From the NCBI GenBank assembly GCA_039812545.1, contig JBDIAR010000191.1, positions 1-6,080 of the forward strand: a DNA stretch of 6,080 nucleotides, in the 5' to 3' direction. Positions 1-5,933 of this stretch are shown here, piece after piece. A program made the translations under genes and the position numbers. This stretch comes from JBDIAR01 sp039812545. Its GTDB lineage: Bacteria; Actinomycetota; Actinomycetes; Actinomycetales; Dermatophilaceae. Under the pieces are notes generated by a model. That model was not told where the DNA came from and did no database searches. It worked only from the letters and a program-made list of their open reading frames with translations. Each line of letters starts with the position of its first letter. The stretch's first letter is position 1.

Positions 1-510
1 GAGGACTTCACGCATGCCGAGTCGGTGGGCAACCAGGTCGACGGCCTCAACCTCGCCGCGGCAGCAGGGCTGGCGGCAGCGTACGTCGCGCTGTGCGTCT
101 GGGAACGCCGAGCGCGACGCAGCGCCGCGACCGACCGATCCCTCTTGACTCAATCCGACGCCTGGGCGCTGTGGTCGTGGATCGTGCCCGTCGTATCGCT
201 GTGGATCCCGTTCCTCGGCATCCGCGACCTGGACCGGGCCAGCCGACCGCGGGGCGTCCCACGAGCGGACAATTCGGTCCTCTTGGGCTGGTGGTGGGCG
301 TCCTGGTTGTCCACGCTGGTGTTGTCCTCGATCGCCCGGGTGAGCATGCGCAGCGCCATCACGTCCTCGAGCCTGGCCCGCTTCAAGGAGGCGATCCTGT
401 TGCACGGACTGGCACAGCTGACCTATGTCGCGGCCGCGCCGCTGTTCATCCTGGTCGTGCGCCGGATCACCGATCAGCTGGCCCGGCGGGCCCGTGAAAC
501 CGTGGCCTGA
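1..510 (+). CDS. DUF4328-like multi-pass membrane protein, 5'-truncated by window edge
   Basis: The frame is open from base 1 (169 codons) to a TGA at 508-510. A GTG at 25 could serve as a start, but I treat the gene as running in from the left. The first visible hydrophobic segment (fragment residues 16-34, then ERRARR) matches the second helix of DUF4328 proteins, which usually ends in W-x-x-R-A-R, so an upstream helix is expected before base 1. Next come a segment with the family's P-V-x-x-L-W-x-P pattern (residues 55-77), the G-W-W-W-A block opening another helix (96-112), and a last hydrophobic stretch near 135-155 followed by a basic tail. DUF4328 proteins are actinobacterial integral membrane proteins of unknown function. 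The family call rests on remembered pattern and order, not on a search. The gene converges on argS with a 9-bp gap. Confidence 0.72.
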   Translation, partial: EDFTHAESVGNQVDGLNLAAAAGLAAAYVALCVWERRARRSAATDRSLLTQSDAWALWSWIVPVVSLWIPFLGIRDLDRASRPRGVPRADNSVLLGWWWASWLSTLVLSSIARVSMRSAITSSSLARFKEAILLHGLAQLTYVAAAPLFILVVRRITDQLARRARETVA

Positions 511-519
511 GCCAGTCCC

Positions 520-2265
520 TCACATCTGTTCGGGGGTTTCGATTCCCAGCAGGTCCAGGCCCTGGCGGATGACCCGCAGCGTGAGGGCCGCGAGGGCGAG
601 CCGGGACTCTCGGATCTCGTCGCGCTCGGCCTTGAGGATCGGGCACGTCTCGTAGAAGACCGAGAAGGCCTGGGCCAGTTCGAACAAGTAGCCGCACAAC
701 CGGTGCGGCTCCAGGGTGTCACCGACCGCCGCCACGACGCCCCCGAAGGCGAGCAGGTGGATGGCGAGCCGCCGTTCGGCGTCAGTCCCCAAGACAACAT
801 TGGGGGTATGCCGGTGGTCGCCGTCCCAGCTGATGTCGCGCAGGATCGACTGAACCCGGGTAGCGGCGTACTGCAGGTACGGACCGGTGTTCCCGGTGAG
901 CGAGACCATCCGATCGAGGTCGAAGACATAGTCCGAGTCGTGCGCCACCGACAGGTCGGCATACTTGACCGAGCCGATGCCGATCTGCCGCGCGATGACC
1001 GCCCGCACCTCCGCGGGGAGTTCGGGACGCGCGTCGTCGATGACCGCCGTCGCCTTGTCCAGGGCCTCGATCAGCAGCGATCCGAGGAGCATCGGCTGGC
1101 CGTCCCGGGTCTTGAGCATCTTCTTGTCCGAACCGAGGACGGTCCCGATGGCGACATGTTCGACGTCGACCTCGCCGGGCAGCCAGCCCATCGCCCGGGC
1201 CGTCTCGAAGACCAGCTGGAAGTGCAGCGCCTGGGTGACCCCGACGACATACAGCACCCGATCGGCGCGCAGGTCACACACCCGGTGACGGATCGTCGCC
1301 AGGTCGGTCGTGGCATATCCATACCCGCCGTCGCTCTTGCGCACGATCAACGGCACCGGCTTGCCCTCGCGACCGGTGAACCCGTCGACGAAGACGCACA
1401 GCGCTCCGTCGCTGACGACCGCCACCCCGGCGTCCTCCAGTGCCGAACAGATGCCGGGGAGTTCCTCGTTGTACCGGCTTTCGCCCGCGAGATCCGCCTC
1501 GGTCAGGGTGACACCGAGCAGGTCGTAGGTGCGGCGCAGGTAGGCCTTGGTGTGGTCGTAGAGCCGGTTCCACAGGGCCAGCGTCTGCGGCTCGCCGGCC
1601 TGCAGGGCGACCACCTGCGCCCGAGCGGCGTCGGCCCAGGCCGGATCCTCGTCGAAGCTGACCCGGCCCGCCTGATAGAACGCGTTCGGGTCGGTTTCCA
1701 CGACGGCGGCGGCGGCCGAGTCCGGGCCGACCTCGGCGAGCCGCTGCAGCAGCATGCCCATCGGGGTCCCCCAGTCACCGACGTGGTTCTGCCGGATCAC
1801 CCGGTGCCCAAGCCGCTCGAGGGTCCGCGCGAGCGAGTCGCCGACGACGGTCGTGCGCAGATGACCGACGTGCATCTCCTTGGCGACGTTGGGCGCGGAG
1901 TAGTCGATAACAACCGTTTGGGAGTGCGCTTCCGGTATGCCGAGGCGAGGGTCCGCGGCCAGTGCGCCCACCTGTTCCTCGAGGAACTCGGTCGCGTAGG
2001 TCACATTGATGAAGCCCGGCCCGGACACCTCGACCGAGGACGCCACCTCCTCGATGCCGCCGGCCCGCAGCGCGTCGACCACCCGGCCCGCCAGGTCGCG
2101 CGGGGAGGTGGACGCCTGCTTGGCCAGCGCCATCGCGGCGTTGACCTGGACATCGGCGAACGACGAGGGCCGCACCACCGGGTCCACGTCGCGGAAGTCG
2201 TCGCCGAGCACGGCGACGATGGCGGCCTGGACGCGCGGGAGGAGCAACTCGATCGGGGCGGGCAT
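520..2265 (-). CDS. argS: Arginyl-tRNA synthetase (ArgRS, class Ia)
   Basis: This cytoplasmic enzyme attaches arginine to tRNA-Arg using ATP, an essential step of translation. The 581-residue product is full length for the family (about 550-600). Domains in order: an N-terminal Add1 tRNA-binding domain (about 5-90); the Rossmann catalytic domain with D121-Y-S-A-P-N-V-A-K, the HIGH-type signature H132-V-G-H135 and G163-D-W-G; the KMSKS-equivalent loop K382-M-L-K385 followed by T-R-D-G; and the alpha-helical DALR anticodon-binding domain with N459-T-G-P-Y-L-Q-Y, ending in the usual I-E-T-P-E-Q-M. The N-terminal domain resembles the Streptomyces form more than the mycobacterial one as I remember them. 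The ATG at 2263-2265 is the only possible start at this end, because an in-frame TGA lies two codons upstream (2269-2271). No Shine-Dalgarno precedes it, and a -10-like box sits 6 nt upstream, so the mRNA is probably leaderless. It is not followed by lysA or hom, unlike many actinobacterial argS genes. Confidence 0.98.
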   Translation of the reverse strand: MPAPIELLLPRVQAAIVAVLGDDFRDVDPVVRPSSFADVQVNAAMALAKQASTSPRDLAGRVVDALRAGGIEEVASSVEVSGPGFINVTYATEFLEEQVGALAADPRLGIPEAHSQTVVIDYSAPNVAKEMHVGHLRTTVVGDSLARTLERLGHRVIRQNHVGDWGTPMGMLLQRLAEVGPDSAAAAVVETDPNAFYQAGRVSFDEDPAWADAARAQVVALQAGEPQTLALWNRLYDHTKAYLRRTYDLLGVTLTEADLAGESRYNEELPGICSALEDAGVAVVSDGALCVFVDGFTGREGKPVPLIVRKSDGGYGYATTDLATIRHRVCDLRADRVLYVVGVTQALHFQLVFETARAMGWLPGEVDVEHVAIGTVLGSDKKMLKTRDGQPMLLGSLLIEALDKATAVIDDARPELPAEVRAVIARQIGIGSVKYADLSVAHDSDYVFDLDRMVSLTGNTGPYLQYAATRVQSILRDISWDGDHRHTPNVVLGTDAERRLAIHLLAFGGVVAAVGDTLEPHRLCGYLFELAQAFSVFYETCPILKAERDEIRESRLALAALTLRVIRQGLDLLGIETPEQM

Positions 2266-2271
2266 GGGTCA

Positions 2272-2277
2272 AGTCTA
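2272..2277 (-). promoter_or_regulatory. argS: Candidate -10 box of a leaderless argS promoter
   Basis: Read on the minus strand the hexamer is TAGACT, which fits the actinobacterial TANNNT consensus. Exactly 6 nt (TGACCC) separate it from the argS ATG, so transcription would begin at or next to the start codon. The absence of a purine-rich Shine-Dalgarno and the in-frame TGA just upstream agree with this. I found no good -35 hexamer at 16-19 bp spacing, which is common for such promoters. The assignment is inferred from sequence only. Confidence 0.6.
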
Positions 2278-2308
2278 GGTATGCCGTTCGATGCCGGGCG
2301 ACCGAGTT

Positions 2309-2339
2309 GTCATCCCCCGTGGTCACCCCGCCGTCACCC
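2309..2339 (+). repeat. Three short direct repeats GTCAYCC
   Basis: GTCATCC at 2309-2315 is followed by GTCACCC at 2322-2328 and again at 2333-2339. Start-to-start distances are 13 and 11 bp, near one helical turn. They lie just upstream of the TAGCAT -10 candidate of the alpha-galactosidase gene, where an activator or repressor could bind. The units are short and GC-rich, so chance is possible. Confidence 0.3.
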
Positions 2340-2349
2340 AACGGCCGCG

Positions 2350-2355
2350 TAGCAT
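2350..2355 (+). promoter_or_regulatory. Weak -10 candidate for the GH36 alpha-galactosidase gene
   Basis: TAGCAT fits TANNNT and lies 66 bp upstream of the start codon, which would give a leader of roughly 60 nt containing the Shine-Dalgarno. No acceptable -35 lies 16-19 bp upstream. A TTGTCA at 2307-2312 resembles a -35 but is 37 bp away, too far to pair with it. Confidence 0.25.
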
Positions 2356-2410
2356 CGAAGGCCCAACGGATCGCTGCTGAACCCGAGGCCCCGGGACGTC
2401 GGCCCGAATG

Positions 2411-2415
2411 AGGAG
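2411..2415 (+). promoter_or_regulatory. Shine-Dalgarno AGGAG of the GH36 gene
   Basis: AGGAG stands 6 nt before the ATG at 2422 and decides that start. The ATG at 2408 is in another frame, and an in-frame TGA lies at 2416-2418, so no longer N-terminus is possible. The neighbouring divergent argS lacks any such element. Confidence 0.8.
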
Positions 2416-2421
2416 TGACCC

Positions 2422-4692
2422 ATGTCCACGCTTGCGCTCTATTGGGAGGCGGCCGGGACGGGCGTCGTCCTTGACCTGTCCGAACATCGCTTGCCGTCCG
2501 TCATCTATTGGGGCGATGCGCTCGGCCCGATCCGCCCTCGCGACGCCGAGGCGATCGCAGCCGCAGCCGTGCCCGTCGTCTCGCTCAACGCCCCCGACCG
2601 GCCGATCCGGCTGAGTCTGCTCCCGGAACACCGAGACGGCTGGGCCGGACGGCCCGGGGTATCCGGCTCGCGAGCCGGGGCAGCCTGGTCGCCGGCGTGG
2701 ACGGTTCGCTCGGTCCGGCTCGACGGCCGCGCGCTGTCGGCGAGTACGACCGCCGGGCCGGGCCGGCTTGAGATCGACGCCCACGACGAGTTCGCCGAAC
2801 TCGATCTCACCCTCACCCTCGACCTCACCCCCCACGGCTTGTTGCGCTGTCGCGCGCGGGTCACGAACACCGCCGACTCGACACGACCGGCATACCAGCT
2901 GGACGATCTGGTCATCGCCCTGCCCGTTCCCGCCGCCGTGGCGGAACTGCTCGACACCGGCGGGCGCTGGCTCAAGGAGCGCATCCCCCAACGAACCCCT
3001 TTCGGGTTCGGCACGCACCTGCGGGAGGGTCGCCGCGGCCGAACCGGTCCCGACGCGGCCACGGTGCTGCACGCCGGAACCCCGGGTTTCGGGTTCGCCG
3101 AGGGCGAGATCTGGGCGGTCCACACCGCGTGGTCCGGCAACCACACCACGTACGCCGAACACGTGTGGACCGGCGACCGGGTTCTCGGCGGTGGGGAGCT
3201 GCTCCTTCCCGGCGAGGTCATCCTCGGTCCCGGACAGGCATACGAGAGCCCCTGGGTCTACGGCGCACATGGGCACGGGCTGGACGACATCGCCCGCCGG
3301 TTCCACCGCACCCTGCGCTCCGGCCCCAACCGGCCGCGCGGGGCCCGGCCGGTGACGATCAACGTCTGGGAGGCGGTGTACTTCGACCACGATCTGGACC
3401 GCCTGCTCGATCTCGCGGAACGCGCCGCGGCTCTCGGAGTGGAGCGTTTCGTCCTCGACGACGGCTGGTTCGGCGCCCGTCGAGACGACACCCGCGGCCT
3501 GGGCGACTGGGTGGTCTCCCCCGACGTCTGGCCGGACGGGCTGCATCCGCTGGTGGACCGTGTGCGGACTCTGGGCATGGAGTTCGGGCTCTGGGTCGAA
3601 CCCGAAATGGTCAATCTCGACTCGGGCCTGGCCCGCGCGCACCCGGACTGGGTGATGGCGGCGCGGCCCGAACTGCCGGTGCCCGCCCGCAACCAGCACG
3701 TTCTCGACCTCGGCAACCCGCATGCCTACGCGCACATCCGCGACCAGCTGCTGGCGATCCTCGCCGAGTACGACATCGCCTACCTCAAGTGGGACCACAA
3801 CCGCGATCTGGTCGAAGCCGGGTCGAGCGCCCGGGCCGGAGCCCCCGGGGTCCACGAGCAGACCCTCGCCGCCTACCGATTGATGGACGAACTGCGTGCC
3901 GCCCATCCCGGCCTGGAGATCGAGTCGTGCTCCTCCGGCGGCGCTCGGGTGGACCTGGAGGTCTTGCAGCACACCCAGCGGGTGTGGGCCTCGGACTGCA
4001 TCGACCCGCACGAGCGGCAACAGATCTTGCGGTGGACCGGTCAGCTGGTGCCGCCGGAGTACCTCGGCTCGCACATCGCCTCCGGTCGCTCGCACTCGAC
4101 GGGCCGGATCCACGACCTCGGGTTCCGAGCCGCAACGGCGAGCTTCGGCCACCTCGGCATCGAGTGGGATCTCGCCCACGCCACCCCCCAAGAACTCGTC
4201 GAACTCGGCCTCTGGGTGGAGTTCTGGAAGACCCACCGCGAACTGCTGCTGACCGGGGATGTCGTGCGCCTGGACGTGGACGATCCCGCCGTGTGGGTGC
4301 ACGGGGTCGTCGCGCCCGATGCCGGCGAGGCGCTCTTCGCGCTGGTCATGATGGACACGCCGTGGGCACTGCCCGTACCCCCCGTCAGATTGCGGGGACT
4401 CGATCCGACCCGCCGATATGCCGTTCGTCCAGTTATCGTCGGGCCGCCTCCGTCGGGGCTGCGACCGCCCGCCTGGTGGGGTTCGCCGGCCTCGCGGGAC
4501 GCCGGTGCCTCCCGCGACCGTCCCGGCGACCTACCCCCCGGCTGGTCACCGGGCTATCCGGGGGCCGAGTTCACCGGGGCCGCGCTCGCCGGCCCGGGGT
4601 TCGCCGCACCCACCCTCGACCCCGATCAGGCCGTGCTGTTCCACCTGGTCGCGACCGACCCCCGCAGGCCCGACGGGAACCCCGACCGCTGA
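2422..4692 (+). CDS. Alpha-galactosidase, glycoside hydrolase family 36
   Basis: This 756-residue enzyme should hydrolyse terminal alpha-1,6-galactosides (melibiose, raffinose type) with retention of configuration. No signal peptide or membrane segment is visible, so it should be cytoplasmic. It has the GH36 layout: an N-terminal beta-sandwich (about 1-305), a TIM barrel (about 310-640) and a C-terminal beta domain. Barrel motifs are W316 in N-V-W-E-A, L-D346-D347-G-W-F-G, L-G-D-W363, W391 before E-P-E-M, R423-N-Q, Y-L-K456-W-D458-H-N-R, C503-S-S-G-G-A-R and W-A-S-D525-C-I-D528. By family analogy D458 is the nucleophile and D525 the acid/base, with D528 the alternative. About residues 672-715 form a Pro/Gly/Arg-rich stretch before the final beta-strands, longer than I expect for the family. 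No sugar transporter, regulator or galactose-metabolism gene adjoins it here, so the natural substrate is uncertain. Some GH36 members act on alpha-N-acetylgalactosamine. Confidence 0.95.
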   Translation: MSTLALYWEAAGTGVVLDLSEHRLPSVIYWGDALGPIRPRDAEAIAAAAVPVVSLNAPDRPIRLSLLPEHRDGWAGRPGVSGSRAGAAWSPAWTVRSVRLDGRALSASTTAGPGRLEIDAHDEFAELDLTLTLDLTPHGLLRCRARVTNTADSTRPAYQLDDLVIALPVPAAVAELLDTGGRWLKERIPQRTPFGFGTHLREGRRGRTGPDAATVLHAGTPGFGFAEGEIWAVHTAWSGNHTTYAEHVWTGDRVLGGGELLLPGEVILGPGQAYESPWVYGAHGHGLDDIARRFHRTLRSGPNRPRGARPVTINVWEAVYFDHDLDRLLDLAERAAALGVERFVLDDGWFGARRDDTRGLGDWVVSPDVWPDGLHPLVDRVRTLGMEFGLWVEPEMVNLDSGLARAHPDWVMAARPELPVPARNQHVLDLGNPHAYAHIRDQLLAILAEYDIAYLKWDHNRDLVEAGSSARAGAPGVHEQTLAAYRLMDELRAAHPGLEIESCSSGGARVDLEVLQHTQRVWASDCIDPHERQQILRWTGQLVPPEYLGSHIASGRSHSTGRIHDLGFRAATASFGHLGIEWDLAHATPQELVELGLWVEFWKTHRELLLTGDVVRLDVDDPAVWVHGVVAPDAGEALFALVMMDTPWALPVPPVRLRGLDPTRRYAVRPVIVGPPPSGLRPPAWWGSPASRDAGASRDRPGDLPPGWSPGYPGAEFTGAALAGPGFAAPTLDPDQAVLFHLVATDPRRPDGNPDR

Positions 4693-4700
4693 CCCGGCGT

Positions 4701-4706
4701 TAGCCT
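4701..4706 (+). promoter_or_regulatory. Candidate -10 box upstream of the 320-residue membrane protein gene
   Basis: TAGCCT fits TANNNT and starts 9 bp after the alpha-galactosidase stop codon. Immediately after it is a small inverted repeat, TGAC-GT-GTCA (4707-4716), positioned where an operator could sit. No convincing -35 lies 16-19 bp upstream. If real, the membrane protein gene has its own promoter. Otherwise it may be read through from the alpha-galactosidase gene, since no terminator hairpin lies between them. Confidence 0.3.
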
Positions 4707-4722
4707 TGACGTGTCAGCCGCG

Positions 4723-4747
4723 TTCCGTCGGGGAGTTCGTCGGGGAG
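4723..4747 (+). repeat. Tandem repeat carrying two Shine-Dalgarno-like purine runs
   Basis: TTCCGTCGGGGAG (4723-4735) is followed directly by TTCGTCGGGGAG (4736-4747). The second unit is a one-base-shorter copy. Each ends in GGGGAG. Only the second, extended by GGG to 4750, is at a usable distance (7 nt) from the GTG start at 4758. A slippage duplication is the simplest origin. Confidence 0.6.
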
Positions 4748-4750
4748 GGG
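4742..4750 (+). promoter_or_regulatory. Ribosome binding site for the 320-residue membrane protein gene
   Basis: The purine run GGGGAGGGG ends 7 nt before the GTG at 4758-4760 and supports that start. A nearer ATG at 4753 is in another frame and meets a stop after five codons (M-P-C-S-R), so it is not the start. The bases between, 4751-4757, are exactly the recurrent word GTATGCC. Confidence 0.65.
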
Positions 4751-4757
4751 GTATGCC

Positions 4758-5720
4758 GTGCAGCCGTTGATCGCGACGCTCATCGCCCTGGCGGGTACGG
4801 GACTGACCCTGTTCGGCGCCGGCCGGTACGTGCGCGGGAGCATCGCGGGCCGCACCGCGTCCGCCTCGCCGACCCGGACGCGGTGGCGCAGACGTGGCGC
4901 ACTGGCATACGTCGCCGTCGGTGCGACCATGTTCCTCGTCCCGGATGCCCCGGCCCGGTGGAGCGGACAGTTCCCCGAGGGCCAGGCGCCCCTCGAACTC
5001 TTCCTCGTGTTCTACCGGCTCGCGGCCGTCGGCGGGCTGCTCGTCGTCGCGGCCGTGATGGCGACCGCCGCGGGCGTGGGGGCGTTCCGCACGAAGCGTG
5101 CCAACGCACGGCTCCGCGTCGCCGCTCCCTCCCCCGCCCCCGCTCAGCCGGGCGCACTTGTGCCCGACCTGACCGAGCAGTGGACCACACTGCTCGACCG
5201 GGACACCACGCTCACCCGTCAGTTCCTCAGCTACGACCACGACCTGGACGCGGCGATCAACTTCCCCGCGATGCGGGACTACCGCGACCCGCTGACGCGT
5301 GCAGCCCTGGACGCGATGCTGCACTGCGACGAGGTCCGCACCCAGCGCGCGCCGGCGAGCACCACGGACGTCCACGCCACGGCATACGGGCAGGCGGTCG
5401 CGCAGTTCGCGGTGGCCCTGGCCGCCGCGGAGGCCAATGCCCGCCGCCTGGTTTGGTCGAACTTCACCGACGACGAACGCCGCGCGCTCGACACCGCCGG
5501 CAAGATGCTCGCCTTCCTGCAGGCCAACTCGACGACACCCGCCGAACGCGAGGTCGCCTACGCCCGGGTGATCGCCGAACTCGGCAAGATCCCGCGCACC
5601 AAGTTCGCCCTCGGCGAGGACGCCCTCCGGCGTGCCCTGGAGGCCTCGGCCGCTACGTCACCCACCCGCCCCCACCCCTGGCTGGACGTCGAACAGCGCG
5701 CCACCCGAGCCGGAGGCTGA
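4758..5720 (+). CDS. Uncharacterised membrane protein: three predicted TM segments plus helical soluble domain
   Basis: I do not recognise a named family for this 320-residue protein. Its N-terminal third looks membrane-embedded: a hydrophobic segment at 3-25 followed by a basic loop (R26, R32, R40, R42, R44-46), a second at about 47-63, and a third at about 80-109 followed by R-T-K-R and more arginines. The positive-inside rule puts both basic stretches, and therefore the C-terminal part, in the cytoplasm, although three spans and two basic flanks leave the exact topology open. An A/P-rich linker (122-135) leads to a soluble domain (136-297) that reads as mostly amphipathic helix. Within it, A223-E-A-N-A-R-R, F236-T-D-D-E-R-R-A-L-D, and T260-P-A-E-R-E-V-A-Y-A-R look like conserved helix caps. 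No catalytic motif is evident. GTG start with a good Shine-Dalgarno; it lies 65 bp after the alpha-galactosidase gene on the same strand. A structural, sensory or envelope role is possible but unsupported. Confidence 0.8.
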   Translation: MQPLIATLIALAGTGLTLFGAGRYVRGSIAGRTASASPTRTRWRRRGALAYVAVGATMFLVPDAPARWSGQFPEGQAPLELFLVFYRLAAVGGLLVVAAVMATAAGVGAFRTKRANARLRVAAPSPAPAQPGALVPDLTEQWTTLLDRDTTLTRQFLSYDHDLDAAINFPAMRDYRDPLTRAALDAMLHCDEVRTQRAPASTTDVHATAYGQAVAQFAVALAAAEANARRLVWSNFTDDERRALDTAGKMLAFLQANSTTPAEREVAYARVIAELGKIPRTKFALGEDALRRALEASAATSPTRPHPWLDVEQRATRAGG

Positions 5721-5933
5721 ACGAGTCCGACCCCTCGGCGACATCGGCGCGTATCACCGCAACCGGCGCGCGTCTCCTCCCCACGAGCCACTACGCAGCG
5801 CCGTGCCACAAGACCCCGAAGACCGGTGATATACCTCCCAGGCGATCGGGTGGACAATTCGGACTACGGCGAGCGAGCGGTGAGCGACCCGGCGAGTAGA
5901 CGAACTCGGCGAAGTTGAGAGGCGGGACCACAG
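5721..5933. other. 213-bp intergenic spacer without a recognisable gene
   Basis: No frame here gives a believable protein. The overlapping open frame from upstream yields a low-complexity, non-conserved-looking tail. I see no hairpin followed by a T-run that would be a standard terminator. The only short stem is CCGA-CCCC-TCGG at 5727-5738. An 8-bp inverted pair (5752-5759 and 5824-5831) has a 64-nt loop and is within chance. The spacer should contain the promoter of the last gene. TATACC at 5830-5835 and TGGACA at 5851-5856 resemble promoter hexamers but do not pair at a proper spacing. Confidence 0.5.
5917..5922 (+). promoter_or_regulatory. Possible ribosome binding site GAGAGG of the last gene
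   Basis: GAGAGG is followed by CGGG and ends 11 nt before the ATG at 5934. The spacing is a little long for the hexamer itself, but the purine run continues to about 5926, which makes the site plausible. Confidence 0.45.

Larger units (their letters stand above)
2266..2421. promoter_or_regulatory. Divergent intergenic control region between argS and the GH36 gene
   Basis: These 156 bp separate two genes transcribed away from each other, so they should hold both promoters. Visible elements are the argS -10 candidate, one copy of the GTATGCC word (2279-2285), three GTCAYCC direct repeats (2309-2339), a weak TAGCAT -10 candidate for the rightward gene and that gene's Shine-Dalgarno. Both starts are preceded by the same six bases, giving the 9-mer TGACCCATG as an inverted repeat at 2263-2271 and 2416-2424. 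I see no recognisable operator of a named regulator family. Confidence 0.6.
806..5387. repeat. Dispersed over-represented heptamer GTATGCC / GGCATAC (nine copies)
   Basis: The plus strand reads GTATGCC at 806-812, 1935-1941, 2279-2285 and 4751-4757, and GGCATAC at 958-964, 2889-2895, 3237-3243, 4904-4910 and 5381-5387. The common extended form is (G/C)GTATGCCG. Near copies with TATGCC only are at about 1311 (reverse) and 4419. Two copies are intergenic: one just upstream of the argS -10 box, the other between the Shine-Dalgarno and the GTG of the membrane protein gene. In the genes the word falls in several codon registers, including one that forces the rare isoleucine codon ATA in argS (minus strand, at 1935-1941). 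Confidence 0.6.

Noticed and set aside
503..514. TGGC-CTGA-GCCA hairpin at the junction of the convergent genes
   Set aside because: Only a 4-bp stem containing a stop codon and with no T-run. Not a credible terminator.
703..2352. 549-residue open frame on the plus strand opposite argS
   Set aside because: Antisense shadow of a certain gene in high-GC DNA. The translation is rich in G, R, H, V and D with no domain, and its start has no credible ribosome binding site.
2323..4302. 659-residue open frame on the minus strand opposite the alpha-galactosidase gene
   Set aside because: Mirror of a well-supported GH36 gene whose G/C third-position bias keeps the antisense frame open. Composition is low-complexity and no motif is present.
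3129..4703. 524-residue frame inside the GH36 gene
   Set aside because: Out-of-frame, arginine/proline-rich reading of a gene with intact catalytic motifs.
5752..5831. 8-bp inverted pair TATCACCG / CGGTGATA
   Set aside because: A 64-nt loop, no extension of the stem on either side, and an occurrence expected by chance at an appreciable rate in a spacer of this size.
267..5863. GGACAATTCGG occurring both near 267 and near 5852
   Set aside because: A pair of identical 11-mers is expected several times by chance in about 6 kb. Nothing else is shared around them.
4418..5899. 493-residue plus-strand frame overlapping the GH36 end and the membrane protein gene
   Set aside because: Arginine/proline/glycine-rich frame-shifted reading of two real genes and a spacer. 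It is not protein-like and has no supported start.
5903..5920. AACT-CGGCGA-AGTT inverted repeat before the last gene
   Set aside because: Only 4-bp arms, too weak to call an operator or terminator.
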